Of a DNA stretch of 64,000 bases, positions 34,501 through 46,000 are shown piece after piece. Location of the stretch: assembly GCA_002633005.1 (NCBI GenBank), contig NMRA01000632.1, positions 145,877-209,876 on the forward strand, given 5' to 3'. The notes beneath the pieces are model-generated. The model searched no databases, had not been told where the DNA came from, and worked only from the letters and a program-made list of their open reading frames with translations. Position numbers and translations under genes: made by a program. The first letter of the stretch is position 1. Each line of letters begins with the position of its first letter. The stretch comes from Phoronis australis (lineage: Eukaryota > Phoronida > Phoronidae).

Positions 34501-35209
34501 ACCTACGTTGTGCCCCCTATTGGTCTTTCTATTGTTTTTATGTCCCTTGTCGTCTGCCTCCCTGTTCTCCAAACTTCTTGACTAATCATGATTAAAGGTG
34601 GCAGGTGTGTTCCCATTGACATTACTTGCAGCCCATAGAGGCTAGTATTGAGTTTACTGGCATTGCGTTTGGTAGAAATGTTTAAAAATATCAGTCATAT
34701 CTTGTATCTGCACTGTTTGTGATGCATGCTGTGGGTGCCTGTCAACACTTTGTTTCACTTTTGTTTTTACTTTGTATTTGTTGTAAATGTATGCTCTTGG
34801 GCGTAGCTACTCAAACATGAAAAAAATAAAATGTCATTTTAATTGTTTTTCTGTTAATACTTTTAGTAGCAAATAAGTTTTCTGCAATTTTTATTACAAC
34901 TGCTGCTAAAACTCCAATTGCATATTCACAAAATGAACAACAACAGTCGCTTGTAAACTGTCAAAATTTTTGTCAACATCAAAGTTTGTGACATGGTTTG
35001 GACATCCTGGACAAAATTAGCTAGCTACGCCCCTGATGCTGATTGGTATAACAACAATTGTTTTGTGCACTTGGTTGTTTGATTTATTTGCACTCATTTT
35101 TTTAATTCCCCTGTTCTATTGTAGGCCTGAAGGTTTTATATTTGACAAAGGACAGTGGGAAGAAGAGAGGCTTAAAAAATTTGACGAAAAATCCGCCCAC
35201 GACTCATAG
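28503..35209 (+). CDS. MRPL13: Mitochondrial large-subunit ribosomal protein uL13m (6 exons)
   Basis: Exons: 28503-28532, 30418-30541, 31393-31486, 32160-32307, 33184-33305, 35125-35209; 603 nt, 200 residues, against about 178 in human. The protein reads QWATFARTWHIFDANMQCPF, KPIYDPQ, DCGDHVVVINTRHIAMR, YPGGFSETRVFKVHDL, HMARLHLYPD, VPEDILKNV and KRLDEYTEEQI. Each has a direct counterpart in vertebrate MRPL13, in order. It is the mitochondrial homologue of bacterial uL13, an early-assembling protein of the large subunit. The first exon is the least certain: it gives only MNHSAHRRVL but keeps phase and has a GTAAGC donor. The C-terminal extension after KVFDWPEG is lysine/glutamate rich. A possible poly(A) signal AATAAA lies at 36210-36215. 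Confidence 0.95.
28741..29812. mobile_element. ~1.07-kb non-autonomous inverted-repeat transposon in MRPL13 intron 1
   Basis: The left end GGGTGAGCAACAACATGACC GCCGGTCCTCTAAA is inverted at the right end as TTTAGAGGACCGGCGGTC ATGTTGTTTCTCACCC. The match is near perfect over about 38 bp and extends imperfectly inward. No transposase ORF is visible inside. Confidence 0.75.
29435..29590 (+). repeat. Interspersed repeat family J copy 1
   Basis: Shares GATTGTTTTTCACT, GGTTGACTCC-AGATTTTGCAT and TGACGAGCAGAACT-type blocks with 33672-33835. It lies inside the 28741-29812 element. Confidence 0.65.
29924..29951 (+). repeat. CA dinucleotide repeat
   Basis: Short (CA)n run interrupted once by CG, in MRPL13 intron 1. 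Confidence 0.85.
30418..30541 (+). CDS. MRPL13: MRPL13 exon 2
   Basis: Acceptor GCTTCCATAG, donor GTAAGT, phase 0 to 1. It encodes QWATFARTWHIFDANMQCPF and LIPYLQGKNKPIYDPQ, the diagnostic N-terminal block of uL13m. Confidence 0.95.
31393..31486 (+). CDS. MRPL13: MRPL13 exon 3
   Basis: Acceptor ATGTCTATAG, donor GTGAGT, phase 1 to 2. It encodes DCGDHVVVINTRHIAMRDQL followed by WRTWKHFHHTG, the conserved GDHVVIMNTRHI core of the uL13 family. Confidence 0.95.
32160..32307 (+). CDS. MRPL13: MRPL13 exon 4
   Basis: Acceptor GTGTGTAG, donor GTCAGT, phase 2 to 0. It encodes YPGGFSETRVFKVHDLDPTR and LPGNLWRKKHMARLHLYPDL, matching the YPGGF...ML-P-NL-RR-MMERLHLFPD block of vertebrate MRPL13. Confidence 0.95.
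32461..32630 (+). repeat. 33-bp minisatellite, five copies
   Basis: Five units of the type ATGGTTCATCTCAATGCATA + GTATGGTTAAGTT, 33 bp each with a few substitutions, lie in an MRPL13 intron. Because 33 is a multiple of three, several frames stay open, producing apparent ORFs of an 11-residue repeat. Confidence 0.95.
33184..33305 (+). CDS. MRPL13: MRPL13 exon 5
   Basis: Acceptor ATTTTTCAG, donor GTATGC, phase 0 to 2. It encodes EVPEDILKNVSSQIPQI and VPKRLDEYTEEQIKDFPKVF, matching the IPEDILKNL...KRLDEYTQEEI block. Confidence 0.95.
33672..33835 (+). repeat. Interspersed repeat family J copy 2
   Basis: Copy of the family at 29435-29590; it abuts the tRNA-like SINE head at 33838. Confidence 0.65.
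33838..33910 (+). mobile_element. tRNA-derived SINE head
   Basis: GTGTGGCTCTGTGGTTAGAG has box A form, CTCC-loop-GGAG forms an anticodon-like stem, and CTGGGTTCAAATCCTGG has box B and T-arm form with wobble pairs. The acceptor stem pairs only about four bases, so this is a tRNA-like SINE promoter, not a working tRNA gene. Confidence 0.6.
34799..35034. mobile_element. MITE family F copy 1 in MRPL13 intron
   Basis: Ends GGGCGTAGCTAC and GTAGCTACGCCC-type inverse (TAGCTACGCCCC). The subterminal GACATGGTTTGGACATCC block recurs inverted in 38371-39044. Confidence 0.65.
35125..35209 (+). CDS. MRPL13: MRPL13 terminal exon
   Basis: Acceptor TTCTATTGTAG, phase 2. It completes a tryptophan codon and encodes PEGFIFDKGQWEEERLKKFD, then EKSAHDS and TAG at 35207-35209. 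The human protein ends soon after the tryptophan; the charged extension here accounts for the extra length. Confidence 0.9.
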
Positions 35210-36209
35210 CACATAGAAATCAAAATATTGAATATATGAAATAGGATTAAAAATGAGTCAAAGGCCCCCCCCCCAGACCACTAGCAGAAAGACGAGCAAC
35301 GTTTTCTCTGCAAGTACGGACAGAATTAAAAGTGATGGTCTCATCTGTGATTTTCCAACTTGATGTCACTATGTCAAGATTTTGTTGTGGACATAATGTG
35401 TTTTTATTTATAGAACAAATTCAATCAACGAAAGCTTTCACATTGATGTTGCCAGTTCTCCTCAGTAAGTTGCAGTGAACGAAGTTAAGGTTATATAGCA
35501 CCCCTGATAAATTCTAAATTTGGCGAACTTTTGGACGTCATATTTCAGAAATGACTGATCCGATTCATATCAAACGCTCACATACGGTGCTTTATTTTTC
35601 TCAGACAGCCAAAATTAGTTTAATATAAATGTAAAATTGACATCTCAAAAACATTGTTACAGTTTTCTAAAATAGTATATTCGTTTTCTTTTCATGCAGC
35701 TTTTGAGTTTTATTCATATAAGTCCACTTTGATAGTCCTTCATGCAAAAGTGTAACATTTATAAAACCAATTCCTGGTGGCATATGAAGAACCTTAAATG
35801 TTGTAAATATCAATTGAACGATTACTGTGGTGGATTGTAATATATCAGGAGACATAATCCTTGAAAGATATCGTTACTGGTTGTACATGTATCTAACGAA
35901 AGTGTTCCTGTTCTCGTGGCCTGTTCACAGAATAATAGGAATCGTGCAAACTTGTTGTAGTTTATTTACCACACTTCTCTCGTCGGAAATTCCCAACCTA
36001 ACACTACTGACATCTCATTGACCCTGGCTCCCAGCGGAAGTACCCTTCAGGTGTAGTTTTAGCTCGGCCAATTATTGTGAGCATACTAACTGGCATGTTA
36101 CATTTGTAATGTAAGTAAACCTTGCACAAATTCCCACACGGTTGATGTAGTATTGGCCGAAAATAAGTCTATTAAAGCGCTTGTATAATTTAGATGTTGT
36201 ACAGAGATG

Positions 36210-36215
36210 AATAAA
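36210..36215 (+). promoter_or_regulatory. MRPL13: Possible MRPL13 poly(A) signal
   Basis: A canonical AATAAA lies about 1.0 kb after the MRPL13 stop. It would imply a long 3' UTR, and other weaker hexamers (for example ATTAAA near 36173) are possible. Confidence 0.3.
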
Positions 36216-36645
36216 AGAATGAAAGTCACGTCTGTAAACAGCGTGTAAACTTATCGGAGTGTGTGTTTCGAGGTTACTTTACCCGCTCTCCTGCATCTCG
36301 ACAAAACTGTGTGGTGGCTATCCGTGGGAAATGGTTTGTTCAGTTGCCTTGACCTATCCGTCTGTGCATCTGTTTATAATTGAATTTTGACGATTGTTAG
36401 GTTGCCACCACTAATCAGCCGTGCCAGGGTACCTGAGCGATAGAATGGCTCAGTGTTTTTTTCGAAACCAAAGAATATTAAACGTTGCCGCATGCGAACT
36501 GAAATTCAAACCAGTCGCTGCCGATACTATACAGGTGTTTCAATTTTACTTTATCGCTTTGGAAACAACAGTATTAAGCGCCTTGTCCTTGGCGATGACC
36601 CCGTTCACAAGCCGACATTGAAAGCACACAATAATGATGAGTAAT

Positions 36646-36897
36646 CATGCATGCACCCAGGGGGGGGGGGCTCAAACGAGCCCCCCATTTGGCGAAGAGG
36701 GTAAAAAGGACCGCCTCAGAGAAACAAAAAGTCCGAGAAAACGAGTTAAAAGTCCACTAAAAAGGTACAGACGCACGGTTCACAGACCTGAAGGTGGTAC
36801 CCGGTTTTGGTTAGTCCTCCCGCTTTTTTGTAGCCTCGAAAGGTCCACTTCATCAGAAATTCGAGCCCCCCATATTAAAGGCTGGGTACGCGCATGG
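36646..36897. mobile_element. MITE family E copy 2
   Basis: CATGCATGCACCCAG at the left pairs with CTGGGTACGCGCATGG at the right, with inner GAGCCCCCCAT and its inverse. About 252 bp, the most complete of the three copies. Confidence 0.7.
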
Positions 36898-37210
36898 TAA
36901 TGAAAGAAGTTGTCTGAAGGTATTGGTGAACCTTAATGATAAAGGGGGACATCATAGGTGAGAAAAGTTCTGAGATCAGCCTAAGCGCAGAATCAACTGA
37001 AGCCTGCAATTCTCGCAGTCGCTAGTGGAGCTACATGTAAACCAAGTCGTCCCACTTAAAAGTTGGCGTAGTATCTTAAAGGCCATCACTACGTCCAACC
37101 TTATTATTTTCTGTCTTTTTTACGTTTTGTACCTAATTTTAGTTGCCATGGATCATAAATACATACGTCCAAATATCAATACCTGAAAAGTCCGGTTATT
37201 GGTGAACTTT

Positions 37211-37366
37211 TGGGCCCAGTTGCATAAAAGTTATACGCCGTATAGCAACAATTGCGTCGCTCTATCACGCGTCACGGTTTTATTGTTGAACAATGCACAT
37301 TACGTCATGCAACAATCAAACTTATCCAGCGGATAACTTTTGAAGCTTTATGCAACTCAGCCCTGG
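37211..37366. mobile_element. MITE family G
   Basis: GGGCCCAGTTGCATAAAAGTT is inverted at the right end as AACTTTTGAAGCTTTATGCA followed by ACTCAGCCCTGG; about 155 bp. Confidence 0.7.
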
Positions 37367-38370
37367 TAAACATCGCGGCTTTGTTTCTGCGTTTATGAAA
37401 ACACTACATAACACTTGACCTGGTGGACGCGCAACATTATGTGATCAAGCGACAATCGGGGTCAGCAGGTCACAACGTTACACACACTAAATTTACAAAC
37501 AACCCTGAGTCCTCCAGTGAGCCGGAAACCACCTGAGAACCAGTTAAATTACCATTACAATCTCACGAATCTCGTTTTGTGTGACTATTATGTAATAGCG
37601 TATGGTAATATTTCATACCTACTGAAACACTGAGGTCACAGTTTTTATTATTTCTTTCATTATTAAATAACGATTACGTAATAGTTGAAATTACTTGCGT
37701 CTTTATTTGTTCACATTTGTTTTTTACGTATATCAATTGAGTTGTTTTCGTTAAAACCACAATTACACGTTGTTTGTTATCCTCTTGTACACACAGTTCT
37801 CCAGGAAGTCATTAGGTGGCACTTGCTACAAATTTAAATAGTCACGGTTTTAATGAGACATAGCATCTTTAAAAAACAAACCCATCAAAACTTTAAACGC
37901 TGTTCGTGCAACATTTCGTCACTGATTTGTAGAGATTGTACAGGAATTTTAAAATTGTAACGCGCCAGTAATGGTGGTTTTGGGAAGAAAGTGAGCGACA
38001 TTAGCAACTGTTGTAGAAAATATTTATTGCAAGAAATGGAACGTGCTGATAGCCTTGTAGTCTATTTAGCGGTGCAGTCGCTGGTCTTGATTTCACCGAA
38101 TGTCTGCCAGACAACACTGAGTATTGACATTTCCGGTCGTAAAATCGATATTGTCCATTTAATTTGTAAATTAATCACAGCTTAAAATGCCGATCAGTTA
38201 AAATATGTAGTTGGAAAAACCTTACTTTTGATCGAAGATTTTTTGCTCACGTTGAAAGTTTGCGGTGCACGCGCACAACTTTTCAACATAGATAAATGAC
38301 GATGAGGCGCCAAACATGCTCTTTGCAATCAGTTCACACATGTGAGCCGTGCTGCGCGGATGTACACGTA

Positions 38371-39044
38371 GCGGCGTAGCCAGTTTTGTCTAGAACGCAC
38401 AAACCATGTCGCACAGCTTCAAAAGTTTTGACAGTTTAAGTGTGGACAGCGTTCATTTTTTTACTATAGGGCCTACTGTTTTTTCCTACACGTTGAATAC
38501 GAGGTGTGCAAGAGTTACGAAAAGTATCCACAGAGAGGTTTAAAAACTGAACTGGCAATTAAAAGCTAAAAAGTTTTTTTCTTTTTTGTCTAAGGCGTGA
38601 GTACGTATTTGCGTGTATGGGGCGATTTGCATGAAACAATACCAAATAAGTACTCTTACAAAACATGTGTACCTTTGTTTACGCACAAGTGTTATTCTTG
38701 TCAATCACTTTATCCTTATCATGAGCTTACGTTTTCTAATAATACATTTGAAAACTGTGCCCAAATTTCTGTGAAAAGTCCTTAAAATGTTAGAGGCGTT
38801 GCGTGAAAAGATTCCTATTTATTATCATGAGAACTGGCAACGTACATGTAAATTTGCCCTCACTGTGTATCCAAGCTAAAACTGACTTGATAATGAAGAT
38901 ACATGTAAATAGCATGAGAAAAACAAACCCTAGTTGCCGTGCACAAGTACACAAATGCGGAGAAAAGTTTAGGAACATGGTTGAGTCACTATTTGGAACT
39001 GTTCCGGCGTCCGTGCACAACGGGACATAAGGGAGCTACGCCCC
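38371..39044. mobile_element. Family F copy 2, ~670 bp
   Basis: Left GCGGCGTAGCCAGTTTTGTC and right GGGAGCTACGCCCCTG are inverted. The left subterminal region matches the inverse of the right part of 34799-35034, so the smaller element looks like a deletion derivative. Confidence 0.55.
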
Positions 39045-39979
39045 TGATATGTACAATGTAACAGTTGTGCGTTCACTTGTTGAGCTCAAAACTTGACACT
39101 TGACGAATGGCGAATAGACCTGAATGCGCATGGCTTACGGGTATTTTTGATTTCATGACGGAAAGGTACGTGTGCCATTGGTTGCGTCCTAAATAATGAT
39201 TTAAAATTGTTTTTACCTTCTCGTTAGTATAAAAATGGCTGAATCCTTGTTTTTTGCTATTTGGTTGGTTTAGAATTGATTGGAATTGAAGCTAGACAAG
39301 ATTTCACGAGTTTTCACAGGTTCGAACCTTTCCCACTAACAAGCTGAGATCATTAGCATTTGATTGCCTACGTCTCAAGACTTTTCTGAGGACAACAATT
39401 AAATTCTGTGATTATTGTCAGAGAATGCAAGGACACGCGGGTTTGGGAATACCTTATGCCCGAGTCTTAATATCATAATTCGGTTTAATTGGAATTTCAA
39501 CCGTCATATTTGTTAAACTCTGGTCCTGCAGTTTTAATTGATGTCATTATTTCAACATGTTACTATACACAAACAATTGCATTCAATAGTGATGCTTACA
39601 GGAGAAACTCCTTTAAAGCTGAATTCTTATTTTCTCGGAGGCGAATTTAAATTAGAACAGGGCAGCAGCGTCTCTTGTTTCAAAACCTGTTGCATTCGTT
39701 TTTAGTCTACTTTCGTTTCTTTGCTGGTTGGATATCAGAGCGCGCGTAAGTGACCTGATTAGCTTGGAAATAAAACGGACGAATTAATTATTTGAGACAT
39801 TGTCTGAAGTGTTGTCGGCAGTGAAGCATACTTGCGTAATTAGACTTAATTCTTGTACAAATAACAAGCACATGACTCGGAGCATGGAGAAATTGAAAGC
39901 AGGTCCTCTTGCCAAAATCTGGCAGATGCAAGCGTGAAATTCGTGTGTCGGGCCCGCATTTGGGTTTCTCTCAGCCAAC

Positions 39980-40037
39980 ATGACGTTTCTTCTCCTGATG
40001 GTCTGTTGTTTGGTGACCAGCTTGCCTATGGTTGAAG
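39980..40037 (+). CDS. Tie-like exon 1: signal peptide
   Basis: ATG opens [20 protein letters not shown], a hydrophobic core followed by small residues, a typical secretory signal. It ends in phase 1 at a GTATGT donor. Nearly all later junctions are also phase 1, as usual for extracellular module genes. Confidence 0.8.
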
Positions 40038-43000
40038 GTATGTGTTCAATACTTAACTGCCGAATTATTTGTTAGATTTTCAACTATTCAAGCAGCCTCG
40101 CAATACACACGTACTTGTTTTAAGGATATTTATTGAAAACAGACCATGGGTCAAATTTGTGTTCGGTCTTACCGGTAACCCCGCTCATCGCTGTATTTGA
40201 ATTCTGCGCAACAAAAGAAATAAAACTTGCTTGGTGAGAAAATGAAAAATTGCAACGAAATGCGTAACACGTTTTGAAAATGGGTCCCTACCCTGAACTG
40301 GCGTCTGATGAAACATACACCAACGATTATACGAGAAGAGCACGTTCCTGGTGAATAGCGGAATTTATAAATCTATAGCGTTGTGCTTCATAAAAACATG
40401 CGGTATTATTCCGGGTGCACGTCATCTCGTCAATTCACTCCTTTTTACAGATAACTAAAATTAATGCTTGAGTGAGCATCGCTGAGTATAGATTTGCGGG
40501 ATGTGAATGAACCAATCAAAAATGAAACGCAGTACAATTACATGTATATTATTAGCTACACTAACTGACATGGCTTAGACAAGCTCAGCATATTTTAAAA
40601 GTCGTATCTGAATACTACTGAATATGGCTACACAAATCATTGTAAAATGAGGAATTTCTCGTACCGACAACCAATCGTGGACTTGTATAGCATAATGTTA
40701 CAGAAGTCCACTTCTCACTAGCCTACAAAACATAAATTCAACGACTAGTCGCTGCTCGGACGGAGTCTTTTCACTGATCGGTTTCCCACAATCCTTTGTG
40801 CGTATCCAAACGTCTCACGCTCACCGTGGAAACCCAATTGCTTATTTATACACTCTAAAAAATGTTCGGCGCCACAAAAATCACTAAAGGTTGTCAATTT
40901 TTAACATCGTCGACCGGCCCACAGGCGACATAAGCGGCTGCTTATAGTCACGCGGCAAACTAAGTATTTATATACCATTGACATTAACACTGAGGTGAAT
41001 GTTGTCTGTCGCAGTTTATTTAAAGCCATTCCTAAATCAATTCCAGCGTTTTAGAAAATCTCAAAAGTTAGGACTGGTCATGGTTTTTAGTCTATCAGCC
41101 AGAGTGCAGGAACTCAATTTTCCGTAATGTGCCTGCCATGTCCCTGGCCGGTGGAAAACACATAGGCCTGTAACAGCATGGTTAATTAATTTTTTTTTCA
41201 ACATTTGTGCTCAGTGTATTAAGATTCAATCTCATTTTACATTTACGTTTTAGATACTTTGGCGTCGTGACGTGAGATCCGCCTGTTTCACCTCACAGGC
41301 CCTATATGATGGTATTTCTATTTCTAAAGCTAATTTGATTTGTATTTGCGTGTGGCAACTTCCTCGTAGTGTCAACATTTATTTTAACCAAGTCGTACTC
41401 AAGTGAAATAAGTGCAAAATGTTCTATTTCCCAATTTTATTGGCTCACAGTGTCTAACTGTGGTTTTAGTTACGAAATAAATTAGATACACCTGGAAGTC
41501 GAATGTTCAAACTACACACATGTCCGTATACCAGCGACTAAAATGGGTTATGAAATACGTGTTTAGGGGTCATCCACCCTTGTCCTAACGAACTCATCCC
41601 TGCCTAAACCCAGCCATCGATTGGGTTCTTACCATACACGCTGGTTCTCTCTGAGTCGTCATCGAATTCCCCTAACATACGCAGTGAACTAGCAAGAAGC
41701 AAATTTGTCTCATTGTAAAGCGAACCTCAACAGTCGGTGGCGGAGACTTGTTCTCCTCTGTCTCACTCCCCCTGTCTATTACAAGCATGTCACGTGTCTT
41801 ACATAACACAGCAATAGTTGCAGTATTACCCAAAAACAGATTTTGCGAGTAATAAATGGATATTATGTCCCGTTTTGTTAATTTCCCCGAAGACGGATTC
41901 TGCGACCCACTAGTACACTGATAGTACTACACCCCCTACCACATCAAAGCATTATTTACCAAATATACTTCTACACAATGTCGCAAAGAGGAACTTGTAT
42001 TTTTAGTTCCAGATTTATGATCTTTCACCACCACGTTACTCACGCTTGTTGATTAAACAGCATTTGTAAGGAGTTTTCAAACTTGTTGTAAGGTTGAGAG
42101 TGAGCGAGGGTTACAGAGATTTGTTTTCTTTCTTTTAAATGATCTAAATCTAGCCGCCACCTACATGTTAATTCGCAAAAGCACGGTTTGGCAACCTTTG
42201 AAATTTAATCAGTTCTTATAACTTGTTGATTCCGCTGTCGTTTGCAGGTAGACTGAACACGACGGTTGTCAGCAGGTACGCCCAGGCACAATTCAACGCC
42301 AGATCCTCCCAAATCATTTGCTACTCGAGTGACGGAACAGACACGTCAAGCATCACATTTGGATACAAAATAGCAAGCTCTGGGCAGGTGAGCGTAAGCA
42401 TAATATCGCAAACCTTGCATGTCTATATACACACGCCCCGATTTTTTGTATAAGCCTACCACTTTCTGTATACGAAAATCAAAGGAGAATGCCACCCGAT
42501 TTAATTAGTCTTTTTTGCCGTCTTAATCGGTCTATATCCACATTGCCTCGCATACGGTCGACCTTACCTTGCCAAGAGGTGTCGCGTTAACTTGTGAGGA
42601 AGGTGAGAAACGAAGCTAGTGACGTCAGTGGTTCATATGCAGAGTGAATGCCGCTATGTTGCGGTGCATCGTTCCCGCTTGTCCGAACTAAGCAGCTGCG
42701 AGGAAAGCGGGTATATCGTTTGTTTACTTCCTCGAGAGTCCGAAATGCTTAGGAAGTGGCTCATGGTAGTGAAGAATGAAATGTACGCTGTAAATAGCAA
42801 GTATGAGGCCGTGAAACATCTCCGTGCCTGTGGCCTGCAGACGTCGAAAGTGCCTGACGAATGCCGGCTTACCAAATAACTCCATGCGTTCCGTTGTCTG
42901 AGCTTGTTCACGGCACCTCTTTCTTCATCACTGTATTCCTGTTCGAATTGATAGCCTGTAAAACTTAACGATCCACCTGCAAAGTCGGGACGGATGAGCT

Positions 43001-46000
43001 CTAGCTCGTCCTAAGTCGGGCCTGCGAGTTGCCATGGTGGCGTTTTTTACTGAGCGTTCTGTTTCAAAATGAATTATTCTCACCCTAACCAATACTTATA
43101 TAAAACTGAAACAAAGTCTGTCTCATTAGATGTAATTTGTAATGCCTTTGGAGTGTTCGTGAGTGCAAATGATTTGAGAAGCCAGCAATGAATAAATCAC
43201 TGTGTTACCGGCTTTAGGTGCAATAAAACTAATTGACGGGACACCGAGGCCGTGTGAGCTCATGCTAATTTAGTGTTTGCTGGCAGAAACTGTTGTGAAA
43301 CAACTCGATTTCCATACCACGGCCAGGTGTTAGGGGAATCTTTATTTACATTTACATTACTCAAATAATGATTGTCAATGTACAACTTCTGCCCTGACGA
43401 TGCTGTGGCAGAAGCGGAACCTGAATTCCCGGCCCCCGACGAGTAAGTAGATTTGCAGTTTCGTGGCTAAATCACCAACATAATCACGTGCACATTACTT
43501 TGGCTCACAAGTATAGTATTTTCTTGACTGGAAGTTTAGTTTCCACTGAATTTTGGCTGGTTTATGTTCGTGATGTCTGATCAATTTCCGAGCCACTGGC
43601 CGGGATAACGCCAGTCAATCCGGCCGGACGCGACGGGCCTGATCGGGCTCCGAGCCACTGACCAGGATAACAAGCGTTTTGTGGTTAGAACTAAAAAATC
43701 ACAAGTCTAAACAACACAGATCTAGGTTCTCCTGTCTGTATCTCACGGAAAATAGTTCGAAATTATCTCCGAACAGACCCCAACTTGACTCCTGCTACGG
43801 ACATTGGCCTGCCGCCGAACTTTGTAGGCTACCGTGTGTCCAAACACCAATAAATCAGTAAGAGCGAAATAAAACAACACGTTTTTATACGAACTCGGTG
43901 TATTTTTAAGGGTTTTACATCGATGATTTATTGGTATTAAACGATAACTTCAAGCGATAAGCCGACACCAGTAACCCGTGTTGTGAACTTCTGAACAGAC
44001 TGTTTGTGAAACCGATGACGTCATTGGATAATTTCGACACCTCCGTCTGCCGTCAGGTGTCAGGTAACGCAACCGAACGTGACGTTATCGAGTAGAACTA
44101 CTCGATCTAAATTGATACAAATTAGGTTGTTTTTTCGGTGGCATGCTCCTTTAATCGGAGAGTATGACAGCTAGTATGGTCCACAGCGGGTAACAAAGAC
44201 GAGTAATCGGGCATGCTTTATTTTAATAGATATGTCGTATCCGACTTTTAAATCGGAAAATTCGATTCGGCAAACTTTTCAAATGAGAATTGTCGGAGTG
44301 TAGTGACAGGGCTTAACATACAGATTGGTGTTATTGGTTGTTGTGACACGACTGAAAGGCAATATGTACACAATGATTTCCAACACTGAACCCTGTTTTG
44401 GTGGTTTCAACCAAACCTTGCTCTGCCTTCTGCTAGAGCACCGATTAGCGTCTCACTTGAGTCATAAAAGCAGGAAACTCATACCTACTGTGCCGTGGAT
44501 GGTCTTTAGGTTTTAGTTTCATTTTCAGCTTATTTCATCTTCAAAGGGCTCTGGCCCTCGATGGCAATACACGTACTTTATATTATTGGTGTATTCACAA
44601 ATACTTACATGTACAAACTCATCATTTTATTTCTTATTTCGAATGCTTTGATAATAAACTTGGACAAGTTTTTCAAACTATGTGCCGTTTCAAAGAACAT
44701 TAGTAAAATTATCACTGATAATATAGCCCTGTTTCAAGTAACTTCATCTCAGGTCCGCTAAAACTGGACATCGAAACAAAAATGATTCTCGATTTCTACT
44801 TTTCCCTAGTTACAAATAGGACATAACCTTTGATCACAAGGATACCATTTTTTCTGCCCAGTTCTACTGTATATACGGTTGATGGGTTGAACATCTTGTG
44901 CTCACTATAGCAAAAACTTGAGCAAGTGACAAATTCCTGAACAAATATTTCGCTTAAACCAGATCTGTCGTGATAGAATAATAGAAAACTAACACTCCTC
45001 TATGCTTCTAATATCTTGCAATCATTTTGAACATTTTCAATTTCCAATCCTTACCTGAATTTGTTCATGAATATCTGCTTCCACCTAATATATCCAAAAC
45101 CATAGAAATAATTTCAACTTTTAGGTGTACATGTAAGTAATTTCCACCCGAGTGGAAATCCTTTCAACCTGGGATCTAGTTGAGCGTTGGCATTTTGCAC
45201 ATTAGTTTTAAATATTCGTCGTAAGACGGCTGATAGGACGCCATTGTGGCACATAATTTTTGTCATACTGTCGCCTAGGCCACACTATGTGCCGAGTGTG
45301 ACACTATAATACGTCACAGCAGTCGCATTTGCGAACGTTAGTCTTAAAGATATTTTCCTCTGAATTTTAAAACCTTCTCACTTGAAATGAGCTTTTCTCA
45401 AATAAATGATCTTCGAATGAATACTTAATAAGGTATTGTCCAGACAATACCACACTTGCAAATTCAGTAATTTGTGGTCTATCCAATATATATAGATATA
45501 CCACTCAAAAGAATGATGTCAGTGGTATATCCTATATACCACAAATTAATGAATTTGCAAGTGTGGTATTGTCTTGGCAATACCTTATTAATTATTCAAT
45601 TTAAGTCCTTTTTTCGAAGATCATTTATTTGAGAAAAGCTCATTTCAAATGAGAAGGTGTTTTTAGTTAGAAACTTCACGAAACGGGTTTTAACGCTAGT
45701 TAGCGTATTCGAAACTTAATCCCAAATAACGCTCGTTCAGCACAACTCCAACATTTTTCAATCACAGTTGAATTGAATAAGAACTCGAGAAGGAGGCTCA
45801 CTTCAAAAAGACTGATAACGTGTTTTTTACNTGTTAGGATACCTACCCATGTACAAAAAATGAAGTTGTTTTAAATTTTGACGTATAGACTGATTTTTGA
45901 AAATCTACTGGTTTTTATATGGACTGTCTCTTAATTATTCAATTTAAGTCCTTTTTTCGAAGATCATTTATTTGAGAAAAGCTCATTTCAAATGAGAAGG

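Larger units (their letters stand above)
35210..39979. other. MRPL13-Tie-like interval
   Basis: The probable MRPL13 3' UTR runs to about 36215, followed by MITE families E, G and F. 39050-39979 shows no repeat or ORF that I recognise and is the likely promoter/5' UTR of the Tie-like gene. Confidence 0.5.
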
